DNA from: Omphiscola glabra
Taxonomy: Eukaryota; Mollusca; Gastropoda; Lymnaeidae
Assembly (NCBI GenBank): GCA_964017045.1
Contig: OZ024809.1
Location: 5,727,012 to 5,791,011, forward strand
DNA: 64,000 nucleotides
Direction: 5' to 3'
Part shown: positions 22,601-32,194 of the stretch, piece after piece
Layout: each line of letters begins with the position of its first letter
Numbering within the stretch: position 1 is the first letter of the stretch
Program-made: the position numbers and the translations under genes
The notes under the pieces: model-generated
What the model was told of the DNA's origin: nothing
The model's database searches: none
What the model saw: only the letters and a program-made list of their open reading frames with translations

Positions 22601-25600
22601 ATAAATAATATTTTTATTTCTTACATATGCGTAAAAATGAAAGAAAAGAATAAGGAAAAGACCACGTTCCTAGCGACAACAAAGCTCAGAACAAACGAAA
22701 GAAAGGGGGTCGAAGTACGATGTAAAAACCAAACAGGAAAAAAAAGGACATTGCAGCTATGGAAAATTTGTGAATTTAGTTTATGAAATTGTGAAATTGT
22801 GTCTCAATATTCTACATAAAAGCTTCATTGCAGCCGAGACCTCTTATAATCTTCTCTTAATAATAAATATGCAGACTTGAGGGTACTGCTCCTAGGCAAC
22901 CTCTCTTTTTGTCATTTCCCAGCTGCGGTGTGAATTAGTCATGCCGCAGAAAACCACGTAAACCCTATTAGAGGGCGTCTGTTAACACCTACGAGTCCCC
23001 CGGGGTGGGAAGGGGGGGGCTTTAGAGACGTAAATTGTATCCACCCCAACCCAAGGAAGTCCGGCCCGGTTGCTGTGTAAGCATCACCCCGGCTGGCCAG
23101 GCGTCCTTTCTCTGATGCGGCCTCACTCGCATAGTCAATCGAGTGGAGGGGTGGGTGGGGCCGTCTCAGGGGCGGGGAGCCCTCGGCATGCCGCTTCGCG
23201 GCCTGACTGGAATAAAGACCACTGGGGGAGTGGTTGAATGCCAGTTGGGGGGCGGTGGAGGTGTGCTGGGGAAGACCTTATGAGCCTCGGCTCGATGGTC
23301 TGCTGATTTTCTTAAGTTAGTTAGTTATAATCAGCAGACCAGTTAGTTAGTTATAATCAGCAGACCAGTTAGTTAGTTATAATCAGCAGACCAGTTAGTT
23401 AGTTATAATCAGCAGACCAGTTAGTTAGTTATAATCTTCTCGAAAAAATCTTTTAGCAGTGATAAACATTGTTAAATGTTTTTTTCAACAGGTCTTCTGT
23501 TTACAGCCAAGAATGAAAGAACAATTTCATGGTATAAAGAGTGCGCCATTATGGTAGAGAACAGGTAATTAAGGGGAAAAAAAACCAACAAATAAATCTA
23601 AATTTAAAAAAAGAGGCAATCCGTTTATATCAAATATTTGTCAATTTTACCGTTAAAACATCTCAGTGGAAGCAAATTATGGAGGCAACACTTCATTCAT
23701 TTGTTCATAGTCATCCCTGGGTCTATCAACAAACTAGGAATGGTCACGGGTCGAACACTTCATTTATTTGTTCATAGTCATCCCTGGGTCTATCAACAGA
23801 CTAGGAATGGTCACGGGTCGAACACTTCATTCATTTGTTCATAATCATCCCTGGGTCTATCAACAGACTAGGAATGGTCACGGGTCGAACACTTCATTCA
23901 TTTGTTCATAATCATCCCTGGGTCTATCAACAGACTAGGAATGGTCACGGGTCGAACACTTCATTCATTTGTTCATAGTCATCCCTGGGTCTATCAACAG
24001 ACTAGGAATGGTCACGGGTCGAACACTTCATTCATTTGTTTATAGTCATCCCTGGGTCTATCAACAAACTAGGAATGGTCACGGGTCGAACACTTCATTC
24101 ATTTGTTTATAGTCATCCCTGGGTCTATCAATAGACTAGGAATGGTCACGGGTCGAACACTTCATTCATTTGTTCAGAGTCATCCCTGGGTCTATCAACA
24201 GACTAGGAATGGTCACGGGTCGAACACTTCATTCATTTGTTCATAGTCATTCCTGGGTCTATCAATAGACGAGGAATGGTCACGGGTCGAACACTTCATT
24301 CATTTGTTCAGAGTCATCCCTGGGTCTATAAACAGACTAGGAATGGTCACGGGTCGAACACTTCATTCATTTGTTCATAGTCATCCCTGGGTCTATCAAC
24401 AGACTAGGAATGGTCACGTGTCGAGTCTGGTAGGAACGTCCGGGAACGGCGTTACTGTACTTGTTTCTTCTAAGTAACAAATACATATTTGATACTGGAA
24501 TGTGGGGTGGGGGAATATTAGGCACGTTTCTTCACCCCCCCCCCCCACAGGACTCGACTCCTAGGAATCGTGCATATTTTTCAAAATAAAATGGATAACA
24601 CAACACATGTTTAGAAGACACTTGATCTCGGATACTACATTTCATCCAAGAGCTATTTTTTTACTATTTTTTAAATATTTTTTTTCCGATGAAGGCTTCT
24701 TGCCGACACGTTCGCTGTTTTGTTGTGTTCTTTTTTTTCCAGTTTATCCCATACTTTGTTTCGCTGAGTTCCATTTTTAAAAAAAATGAATATGAACAAT
24801 TTTTTTCCCTTCCATCAAAACTTGCATAAAAGTGTGACCAACTTTTTCACTGTTAATACGATGGTACTAAAATAAAAGGGTACGCAATGTACACAGTCAT
24901 AGAGAGATGCCATTTACACCTTGCTCATGGTGATTGCCTTTTAAGATTTTTCCCCTCCCTTTGCAAGTTCACATTTTACAATGTTAATTACAAATTAAAA
25001 AGCTAACGTTACAGTGCTGTTATAATTTTAGTGTTTAGAGCATGATGTTAAAAAAAGTATGTTTTCTCTCTAGAATCATTGCTCTGTAACTCTGGTTGTG
25101 GGCATGCGTAACATTATTTCTTTATTATGCCTGGTCTAATGTGTCATGACAGATACTCGGTGACCCCTGACCTCAGCTGGAACGGCACCCAGATCATCGC
25201 TAGGATTGCACCGGAAACGGGCGCGTCACTTGTGGAAAAGAGTATCGTTGAGAGAGTCAAGGCGGACAGAAAGACCCTGATCGTCCTTGACAGTAAGTTG
25301 GGACCTTCCATTGTTACAAAGCGGTACACGTTTTAAGACTTTCACGTCATATCTCATATCTATTTCTTTGATGCCGCGGTGTCTCAAATGAATTTAGGTG
25401 GTGCTGGGCGGCCGAGCGGTCTAAACCCAAGCACCCCAGGTGGATGGGACTAGCTAGCCTTGGACGGCAACTCATCTAAGGGAAGGCGAAACTCTGAATT
25501 CAAACCAGAAGCCAGAATGATCAATAAATTGATAGTTGGCCCTCAAATATAAGATGAAGATGTCTAGCATGAAATAGCTTGAGTGTGGGCTCTACTGATT

Positions 25601-26590
25601 GCTAACGGCGACTAAGTTTGAAAAAACACAACAGCACCTCACCTTCTTATATTTGTATTCTAGTTTGACATAGCTGCATCTATTTAATTGTATTTGGGAC
25701 CAGCTTTCCCGTCAGATGTTTCGGTAGTGTAGTGGTCATAACATCGCGCGGAAGGTCCTGGACTCGAAACCCAGCTGAAACAATCGGTTCTCTTCTTTTA
25801 TGTTTCTACTTCTTACACCGAGATCATTTCCTGTTCGCTTTTTATGGGTAAATAAATTTTACTTAAACTTTTCACATTGTTATTTGCGTTGAATGTCGAA
25901 TTCGTTGGGGTCAAAGCATCAATTCGTAAGGTTCACAGCATGAATTCGTAAGGTTCACAGGTTAGATCGTTGTCATTGCTTAAGTTCAATCAGTTGCTCT
26001 AACAAGCATTAAATAACCTTGTATACGAAAAACTATTGAACACACTCAAATAAAATCCATAAAGTTTCTGGAGCTAACTGTCAGCAAAGAAACAAAACTC
26101 TCATGGGCGATACAAATAGCTACTTTTATTTTTTCGTGCATACATGACCGACGTCAACGGAGCACTTTTTCATTAGTGTCAAGGCCAACTACCCTTTTTT
26201 TCCCCTTCACAATCTTTGGCTGTTACATAGAATTTTGTGAACATTGATATACGTTATTCATTTAGTACTAAGCTCTCTATTTCATCTCGCGTGTAGTCCA
26301 AATGATCTCTGTCCGAATAACCCAAATAACCCCATCTACTAACGCAGTGATGAACAAAATGTCTATGAATAAAATAAGAAATCAAAGACACGCATGTACT
26401 CTCTATTCCAGGAAAGATGTGCGACAACAAGATGGGCCAGAGACTACCCAATCCGTACAACGCCCACAGATACATCTCGTGCAGTCTCGCGGGGCCGAAG
26501 GTTGAGCATTGTCCAGAGGGACACGGCTTCGACGTCACCAAAAAGATCTGTGTCCTCATTCTCTCCAAGAAAGAAGGAGGCAATGTTTGA
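12283..26590 (+). CDS. Gene 1: type II membrane mucin with two Ig-like modules and a C-terminal chitin-binding domain (spliced; 5' end uncertain)
   Basis: Ten coding exons join in one frame: 12283-12485, 13177-13301, 13987-16995, 17681-17902, 19913-20065, 21567-21767, 22010-22144, 23492-23564, 25153-25292, 26412-26590 (TGA). All have AG/GT borders; total 4440 nt, 1479 residues plus stop. Counting from the first visible codon: cytoplasmic part 1-80 with a basic KSEVKKKTR just before a Leu/Val-rich helix at ~81-104, so the C-terminus should lie outside; Ser/Thr/Pro-rich stalk ~110-1186; V-type Ig-like domain ~1187-1304 (Cys1210, Trp1216/1218, CEDKGRYIC ending at Cys1286); degenerate Ig-like module ~1305-1420 (ISWYKE core, canonical Cys absent); peritrophin-A-like domain 1421-1479. 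Inferred role: cell-surface, heavily O-glycosylated receptor or adhesion molecule contacting chitin-like glycan. No in-frame Met is seen in the first exon, so an upstream exon is missing, or translation starts at the ATG at 13163, which gives a short cytoplasmic tail. Exon chain is firm; function is inference. Confidence 0.85.
12680..12790. repeat. CA-rich microsatellite
   Basis: Irregular ACACAC runs with CGCA interruptions in the intron between gene 1 exons 12283-12485 and 13177-13301. Confidence 0.8.
13177..13301 (+). other. Gene 1 transmembrane exon
   Basis: This exon carries a basic stretch (KSEVKKKTR) followed by about 24 hydrophobic residues rich in Leu and Val, then HLHLDK. The positive-inside rule puts the N-terminus in the cytoplasm, giving a type II signal-anchor. 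The acceptor is a pyrimidine-rich tract ending CTACAG and the donor is AAAG|GTGAGC. The exon enters with two bases of the codon from the previous exon and leaves in phase 1. An ATG at 13163, just before the acceptor, is in the same frame, so an alternative promoter could make a form starting there. Confidence 0.85.
14690..15720 (+). repeat. Coding minisatellite, 21-bp unit (SSSSQIP), ~48 units
   Basis: Tandem 21-bp units encode Ser-Ser-Ser-Ser-(Gln/Glu/Lys)-(Ile/Met/Thr)-Pro with Ser/Phe or Ser/Leu variants. Every length variant keeps the reading frame. Blocks of several units recur as larger duplicates (for example the stretch around 15130-15330 resembles 15370-15560), showing expansion by unequal exchange. 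It lengthens the mucin stalk and is expected to be length-polymorphic. Confidence 0.9.
16561..16715 (+). repeat. Coding minisatellite, 24-bp unit (GGDFSTRS), ~6 units
   Basis: Six tandem units encode Gly-Gly-Asp-Phe-Ser-Thr-Arg/Ser-Ser, with Arg/Lys substitutions in later copies. It lies inside the large mucin exon of gene 1 and keeps frame. Its Phe and Asp content differs from the Ser-Pro repeats upstream. Confidence 0.85.
18240..18750. repeat. 26-bp minisatellite, ~19 units
   Basis: The unit is AGAAATCCTAGACTAGCAGT, AACCCT, with GACCAG/GACTAG alternation. It lies in the gene 1 intron 17903-19912. Contains AACCCTA, reminiscent of telomeric motifs by chance only. Confidence 0.92.
19205..19465. 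repeat. Degenerate GTAGGACTGTATGTAGG-type repeat
   Basis: Irregular units with GTAGGACTGT and GTAGGGCCTATAGTT. It directly precedes the long inverted repeat at 19467. Confidence 0.6.
19467..19730. repeat. Long inverted repeat (~100-bp arms) around a ~40-nt poly-A tract
   Basis: The left arm runs from AAATATCGACAGAAAAGGTG to GGACTCAGTGTCAAAAA (19467-19575). It is repeated in near-perfect reverse complement from 19626 to 19730. The centre is ~40 A residues plus CTGATTGCAG. A third, direct copy of the inner ~60 bp follows at 19730-19797. It lies in a gene 1 intron and would form a very stable hairpin; a foldback assembly or amplification artefact is also possible. Confidence 0.85.
20820..21265. 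repeat. Degenerate minisatellite (ATCAACTCTGGACATT type)
   Basis: Roughly 18-bp units containing CTCTGGACATTATCAA that decay steadily to the right. It lies in the gene 1 intron before exon 21567. Confidence 0.65.
21375..21520 (-). repeat. tRNA-headed SINE-like repeat, copy 2 (inverted)
   Basis: In reverse complement it gives CCACTCGAGT-side head remnants, then AAGCACCCCGGGTGGATGGG, TTGGCCTTGGGGCAACTCAT and AGAAGGAAACTCTGAATTCA. It matches the 25398 copy. It sits just upstream of the gene 1 exon at 21567. Confidence 0.55.
22378..22569. mobile_element. hAT-type MITE with perfect 8-bp target duplication
   Basis: Imperfect terminal inverted repeats CAGTGCCGTAGTGAG and CTCGCTACGCCACTG bound a 192-bp element with a poly-G run and the subterminal motif GCCCCGGGCGC at both ends. 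TCAACACC occurs directly before (22370-22377) and after (22570-22577). It lies in a gene 1 intron. No coding capacity. Confidence 0.8.
22970..23290. other. GC-rich island in a gene 1 intron
   Basis: A GC-rich block (CCCCGGGGTGGGAAGG, CACTCGCATAGTCAATCGAG, CGGCATGCCGCTTCGCGGCC) contrasts with AT-rich surroundings. No ORF or splice pair supports a gene. It may be the 5' region of a retroelement. Class unknown. Confidence 0.35.
23298..23440. repeat. 26-bp minisatellite, ~5 units
   Basis: The unit AGTTAGTTAGTTATAATCAG, CAGACC is repeated almost perfectly. The first flank contains GGTCTGCTGATT, the inverse of its end. Confidence 0.88.
23686..24422. repeat. 67-bp minisatellite, 11 units
   Basis: The unit begins AACACTTCATTCATTTGTTC, continues ATAGTCATCCCTGGGTCTAT and ends GGTCACGGGTCG. 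Single-base variants only. It lies in the gene 1 intron 23565-25152. Confidence 0.93.
24686..24712 (+). other. Hammerhead-ribozyme-like core motif, Penelope-type remnant
   Basis: CCGATGAAGGCTTCTTGCCG followed by ACACGTTCG resembles the conserved core (CUGAUGA, short helix II GGC/GCC, GAAAC) of the minimal hammerheads found in Penelope-like elements. Two core positions deviate, so activity is not expected. Confidence 0.35.
25398..25535 (+). repeat. tRNA-headed SINE-like repeat, copy 1
   Basis: Starts GGTGCTGGGCGGCCGAGCGG, TCTAAA, resembling the A-box half of a Leu/Ser tRNA. It continues AAGCACCCCAGGTGGATGGG, ACGGCAACTCATCTAAGGGA and AACTCTGAATTCAAACCAGA. The inverted copy at 21375-21520 shares the body. 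It lies in the last gene 1 intron. Confidence 0.6.
25718..25782 (+). pseudogene. tRNA-Val pseudogene lacking the anticodon loop
   Basis: The sequence follows the tRNA-Val at 31076 (GTTTCGGTAGTGTAGTGGTC at the 5' end, a GGACTCGAAACCC T arm at the 3' end). About 8-10 bases of the anticodon stem-loop are deleted and acceptor-stem mismatches are present. It lies in the last intron of gene 1, same strand. Confidence 0.75.
26412..26590 (+). other. Gene 1 C-terminal peritrophin-A-like chitin-binding domain (ChtBD2/CBM14)
   Basis: The last coding exon encodes 59 residues with Cys at 1424, 1444, 1454 and 1467, the motif LPNPYNAHRYISC and then CPEGHGFDVTKKIC. This follows the type-2 chitin-binding pattern (polar-Pro-Asn, Tyr-x-x-Cys, Cys-Pro-x-Gly-x-x-Phe-Asp). 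The Cys normally a few residues before the Tyr-x-x-Cys is replaced (YNAHR), so one conserved disulfide half is missing. The protein ends with a short basic tail and TGA. Confidence 0.8.
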
Positions 26591-26969
26591 CGTAGACACA
26601 TGCGCAGATCAGATACGCATTTATTCTTATAAGCTTTTTCTACCAGTATCGAAAATTGAAATATCCCCCCTCTCCCACCCCCCACCCCCAAATATGTCTG
26701 AAAACAAAATCCAGCGATATTTCTGAATCATTTGATTCCAATTCTTACATTTGGCTGCGAGTGACCAGGATGTTGACCACAGAATTAAGAGACAGGAAAG
26801 TGTTGACAGCGTCTGAGATCATGGAGTTAACCCAGCGGAACTTGGTTAACTTTTTTAACTAGTTAAGATAGTGTTGTATGGAAATATGCACTTTAACGAA
26901 TCACGTCGGTACCGGAACGATCGTTGAGAGAGCGAAACTCACTTGAGATATAGTCTAAATGACTTTGAG

Positions 26970-27350
26970 TCAGCGTGACTTCCATTCAGAGTGACTTCCA
27001 TTCAGAGTGACTTCCATTCAGAGTGACGTCCATTCAGAGTGACTTCCATTCAGAGTGACTTCCATTCAGAGTGACGTCCATTCAGAGTGACTTCCATTCA
27101 GCGTGACTTCCATTCAGAGTGACTTCCATTCAGAGTGACTTCCATTCAGAGTGACTTCCATTTAGAGTGACTTCCATTCAGCGTGACTTCCATTCAGAGT
27201 GACTTCCATTCAGAGTGACTTCCATTCAGAGTGACGTCCATTCAGAGTGACGTCCATTCAGAGTGACTTCCATTCAGAGTGACTTCCATTCAGCGTCACT
27301 TCCATTCAGAGTGACTTCCATTCAGAGTGACTGACAGTCAGAGTGACTTA
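26970..27350. repeat. 16-bp minisatellite, ~23 units, in the gene 1 3' flank
   Basis: The unit is GAGTGACTTCCATTCA, with GACGTC and GCGTGAC variants. It starts about 380 bp after the gene 1 stop and may be transcribed as 3' UTR. Confidence 0.92.
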
Positions 27351-27968
27351 TCTACTTTGAAAACAAGGCAGAACTCTGATGTACTGTTCTTTATTCTTAA
27401 ATGAAGTAAGAACCCAATCAAAAAAATGAAATATTATGCTTACGTCAGTGTAAAAAAATGTCGCATGAATGGAGGGAACATAGTTAAACCTGGTTCAGGT
27501 GATACCACAACAACTTACAGTTTAAAAAAGGTGGGCTGTGACTGTACCTTGTTACAGCTGCACATAGACTGACCCACTTTGGATGTGAGGATGTGGATTT
27601 ATGGACGGGGAAAAGGTCACTGCGACCTACAGATTGGTAACAGAAGACGCCATGGTGTTAACAATAGAAATCGGAAGGAGACATTGTGACTTTCCAATAG
27701 AAAAACAAACAACATGAATCTGTGTTGATGACGCCATACTCGGGCCATACTCCACGGGCACTTAGTTAACAGTTTTGAGGACCTTCTTTCATGTATATTG
27801 TATGTAGATGTATCTTTTGCTTAGCCACTGTGGTCCTCTGAATGGACTGGTGTTTTTTAATGTAGCTAAAAAACAAATTGTGATATTTTTATATAAACTG
27901 TGAAAAAATAGATTATATTTATTATTTTATCGTGAACGTGTCTCGTATGACGGATGCATATTTAAAAA

Positions 27969-27974
27969 AATAAA
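27969..27974 (+). promoter_or_regulatory. Candidate poly(A) signal for gene 1
   Basis: AATAAA is the first canonical signal I see downstream of the gene 1 stop, followed by T-rich sequence. Using it would give a ~1.4 kb 3' UTR that includes the 16-bp minisatellite. A variant signal nearer the stop is equally possible. Confidence 0.3.
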
Positions 27975-30290
27975 TTTGTATGATACAAATGGTATATGGT
28001 ATTACCATATTATGCTGTACCGTTGACGTCATTCCATGTACTTGTGATGAATTACTTTTATTCTTATATTCTTTGCGCCACTCTCCCAAATATTTGATCT
28101 ATTCTTTGTTTCTTTTTGATGCCACTCTGATTAATTAAAAAAAATACTGTTTAATATTTTTCAAAATGTTGTCAAGACAATCAAGAGCAGGTCAGCGTTC
28201 TACGAACAGATGACCCAAAGGTTGTACCGTTTGACCGTTTCACACAATAAACATACACAAATAAATAACTAAACTACAATTTTGTGTACAGTACCACAAA
28301 AGATAATATGTGAGGGACTGCGCGCAAGCCGCGTGAAGGAATTTTTGGAACAAGATATGTGTAGGCTTGAAATGGAAAAGACAGGACAAATTAAAAGGAT
28401 CTTCCGGCCAAATGCCTTCTACAGCAGACAAAGCAAAATCAGAAACAACAGATAGTTAAAAGTGGTTTAAAAAAAAAAGAAAAGGGGGCCAACAAAACAC
28501 ACATGTTAGAAAGATCTCAATGAATTCTATGAGCTTCCGTGTTTAGAACACAAAACATGACACAGTAACAACCCATATGCATGTCGTAACGAGATACGAA
28601 ACGTAGTTGCAACTACTCACATACATATTCAACAGTAACACCATATGTGCAGCATAAAGATCGAGTCACAAACACAGAGTGGCACGGGCTTTAAATTAAA
28701 GAAAAAAAAAAACAACAACCAAAAAAACCCCCACCAAAACGATAGCTTCAATTTCAGCGTCAACTTAGAGAGCAATGTTGCTGAAATGAAATTCACTAGG
28801 GCTCGTCGTTTCTGACACCGGAAAAGTCACATCTCATTATGAAATTATTCTATTTTTAGACAATATCGCTTCTAAAAATGTATTTCAATATATTTAGCGG
28901 TACAAATTTTCCTCTACAAAATCTTTCGTAAAATAAAGTTGTAAACACGTTCTCGTCTAGTTTAAGACCCACTGTGCTGGCTCACATTAACGTAAAAATA
29001 CAGAACAGCTCTTCAGAGATTGGCCAAACGGAATACCCGGATGTTTGATTAATTTCTCAATGAGATTGACCAGACTGTATCCTCGGATGAATAGATTTAC
29101 GCCATTAAAATGACAAACCCTATGTCAGCAGTGAAGACTTCATTATTGATTTTTGTCATTGATCCAGTGTTCATGTGTCAAACGCTTACCTTAATGTCAT
29201 GTCATGTGTTTATATATCCTGATATCATTAAACTATTTTTACAATTTTGAACATGTTTTTACTTATTTTTTGTGTACAACGTTACAGGAAAGCAGCAGAC
29301 GGAAGAAAACAACAACAAGAATAACAGCAACTGTGTATGTTGGCGGGGTTTAGAGTGGTAGCGACTGGCAGCTTCGTCTTAAGGCGTTGCTTGATCAAAA
29401 GTATTTGATTTCATTCAAGAAGATAAGGGCGTTAGGTGTACCGTTGCATGATTTTGTTAAATTTAATCTGTTTTTTAATATAGTTTTTAATAAATAATTC
29501 GTAGCAAAGGAATGAACACCAGTTCATAGAGAAAAACGATACCACTGCTAGTGATATGAACAGTATTTAATTTAATTACACTATTAAAAAAAAACTATAA
29601 CAGCTTACACCACAGCAAGTCTGTAAGTATAATCCTCGAAAGATAAAAATATTAATACATGTACAGACAAAGAGAACAAATTTGTAAGGCTCCCATATAT
29701 AATATGTCTCGTATCTAGGAAAATTAGCAAGTCTCTCTCGACTGGGCAAGCTGCCGTCTTATTTATAGGGAGAAAGCTGGAACCCTCCAGAAAAGAAATT
29801 CTAGAAACTGCATCAACCGATAGCATTATTTAGTACAAATTGGGAAATATTCGAAAATAAACAACCTTTTCCCAATCAAGGGATGGGCGGGTAAACGGAT
29901 TGGCACTACATATTCAACGGTGACGTCATTATATAAAAAAAAATGGGGCAGCGATGGTAAGGTTGATTGATACGGCACGTGGTGAATAAAATCTAGGTCA
30001 ACTTGAGGTTATAACAGCAGTATAATAAGTTAATTAAAATGGATAACATAGATACACATAGAAATATATATACATATATATCATCTTTCTAAATAAGTTG
30101 ATAAAAAGCTGCTTATCAAATGTTGGTAAGTCAGTGACATAAGTTATGTAGGTGTCTAAGTTAAGAATTACAAGGGACGTAATAACTCATTTTTTCTTTC
30201 ATTTTAGCAAAACGAATAGTCTACCTTTCAGTAATTTTTCATATGCACCGACCTCTACATTCACGTACTGCGCTGGAAAGTGATTCCATG
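27975..30290. other. Intergenic AT-rich stretch, no gene seen
   Basis: No ORF above ~75 codons, no splice-linked exons, no RNA gene and no clear transposon ends. Short ORFs lack family signatures. Confidence 0.6.
28141..28145. other. Bookmark: no further exon of gene 1 after 26590
   Basis: I looked for an additional acceptor-bounded exon after the TGA and saw none. The chitin-binding exon is therefore treated as terminal. Confidence 0.3.
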
Positions 30291-30625
30291 TGGAACTATG
30301 AACAGACATATACGGGAACATGAACAGACAAATCAGGGAACCATTAGCAGACAATACAGGGAACTATGAGCCGAAAGATCAGGAACTATGAGCAGACAGA
30401 TCAGGGAGCTATGAGCAGACAGATCAGGGAACTTTGAGCAGACATAGCTGGGCACTATGAGCAGACAGTTCAGGGAACTATGAGCAGACAGTTCAGGGAA
30501 CTATGAGCAGACAGAGCTGGGAACTATGAGCAGACAGTTCAGGGAACTATGAGCAGACAGTTCAGCGAATTATGAGCAGACAGTTCAGGGAACTATGAGC
30601 AGACAGAGCTGGGAAATGAATGTAG
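30290..30625. repeat. 23-bp minisatellite, ~14 units
   Basis: The unit is GAACTATGAGCAGACAGTTC, AGG, with GAGCTGG and GATCAGG variants. Confidence 0.9.
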
Positions 30626-31075
30626 GGTGTACATTTAAAATTTGTCTCACCAAATAGCTTAAAAAGATACTTTGCGTAAATTAAAATTCATAAAAAAAGT
30701 GAGTGTACATTTTTTTGAGATTAATATCATTTCTTAAAAAATAAATAAATGATTTTAAAGTTAAAGTCGTGAAAATGGATGTAGAGATTCTTCTGTAGAT
30801 AAAATAATTCTTTACTTTACGATTTTTCGATAATATTATAGATAAACCAAGCACAATTTTGGTTAAATTTTTAAAGAAGATGCCATACATCAAAATCTGT
30901 TAATTTAAAAGATATATAAAATGGTATATATATATATATATATTCGGTATCGACCATCCCCAAAACCCTCTCACTATGATTATTATGATCAGGGGCTGAT
31001 GATGAGGGCTAATAAACCTGGGCATCTCATTATGAGAATTTTCAAATGATTTTTATCCATTGCTAAACACTTGGC

Positions 31076-31148
31076 GTTTCCGTAGTGTAGTGGTCATCAC
31101 ATCCGCCTAACACGCGGAAGGTCCTGGGTTCGAGACCCAGCGGAAACA
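31076..31148 (+). tRNA. tRNA-Val (anticodon AAC)
   Basis: A 73-nt cloverleaf: acceptor GTTTCCG pairs with CGGAAAC; the D arm reads GTGTAGTGGTCATCAC; the anticodon stem TCCGC/GCGGA carries loop CTAACAC (AAC); the T arm is CTGGGTTCGAGACCCAG. Discriminator base is A and there is no intron. It matches the eukaryotic tRNA-Val(AAC) pattern with intact A and B boxes and is probably functional. Confidence 0.93.
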
Positions 31149-31395
31149 CTTTTGCACCCTCCGGTATATGGCATTATATTACATTTCGTCATTGTATTTC
31201 ACTGATCGTATCAATTATTTATTCATTATTTCCGATCGCCACATAACCCGCTAATCAATTTATTCGGTTGTCATTGTACCATGTTTCCTGTATTTGACGC
31301 AAAACCCTAAAAAACAATCTCTGCCTCTTATATCTTCTTTTTCAACCTAAGCGTTCTACCCTCTTCAGAACTCGCTAGTTTTGTTTACTCTAAAC

Positions 31396-31785
31396 CATTG
31401 TTGCCCAAACATTTTGGTGCCATGCCCCACTTTTAAGCCGTTTTAAAATTCGTATGCCCCTTATGTAGTATACACATACTTTTAATAGTCAAAATTTAAA
31501 TAGTTTTAAACACTTCGAACGCTTATTTTAAATTAATTATTTAAGTTTGTACCAAACTTGAATGTGAATTTTTATTATAATGTATTTCTTCATTTTCATA
31601 GCACTTGTTCAATTTTCAGTTGTATCTGGACTTAAATTTGTTAAAAAAAAAAAGAATTCTTGAGGAATTGTGGTGCCCCCAAACGATTGGTGCCCAAGGC
31701 ACGTGCCTTGTTTGCCTAGAGGTTAATCCAGCCCTGCCCCCCCCCCCCCCCCAGTGGGACTTGGGCCGAAAGTTGGGAAACACTG
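31396..31785. mobile_element. Probable hAT-type nonautonomous element
   Basis: Left end CATTGTTGCCCAAACATTTT and right end TTGGGAAACACTG are imperfect inverses. Candidate 8-bp flanks CTCTAAAC and CTTTAAAA match at six positions. The 390-bp interior is AT-rich, with GGTGCCC motifs near both ends and a poly-C run. Noncoding. Confidence 0.55.
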
Positions 31786-32194
31786 CTTTAAAATGATTTA
31801 GATTTTGTTTGTGATGGATTTTAAGTTGCTAATAGCTATCTGTGTACATGCTTCGCAGGCTGTTTTAAAACAAATTCGTGTTACATGATTAAAATTTAAT
31901 TTTCGTGCCTTCGTTAGATTTGTGCCAGTTAACATCATCGAAGTCGAGTTAAAATACTGTGCGTAATGTATTTCAATCTGAATTTGAAAGGACGAAGAAT
32001 TAAGATACTGGTTAATCTGCAAATATTTCTATTGAATACAACCAACCGAGTGTTAAGGGGAGAAACCCCCCCCCCCCCCAAAAAAAAAAAAAAACCACCA
32101 ACATTTTTAATAGAATTACTTTTTTTGCTCTCAAATTATATGAAGATTAATGAAAACCTAAATTAAGGTATTCGTTTGATTACAGTGGTCTTAT

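Larger units (their letters stand above)
22010..25292 (+). other. Gene 1 second, degenerate Ig-like module (three exons)
   Basis: Exons 22010-22144, 23492-23564 and 25153-25292 encode about 116 residues. They begin KPDKPVLSFPG, contain an ISWYKE core and RYSVTPDLSWNGTQI, and end TLIVLD. The layout resembles a C2-type Ig domain, but the canonical B- and F-strand cysteines are not in place. It may be a decayed Ig domain or another beta-sandwich. The assignment rests on pattern only. Confidence 0.45.
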
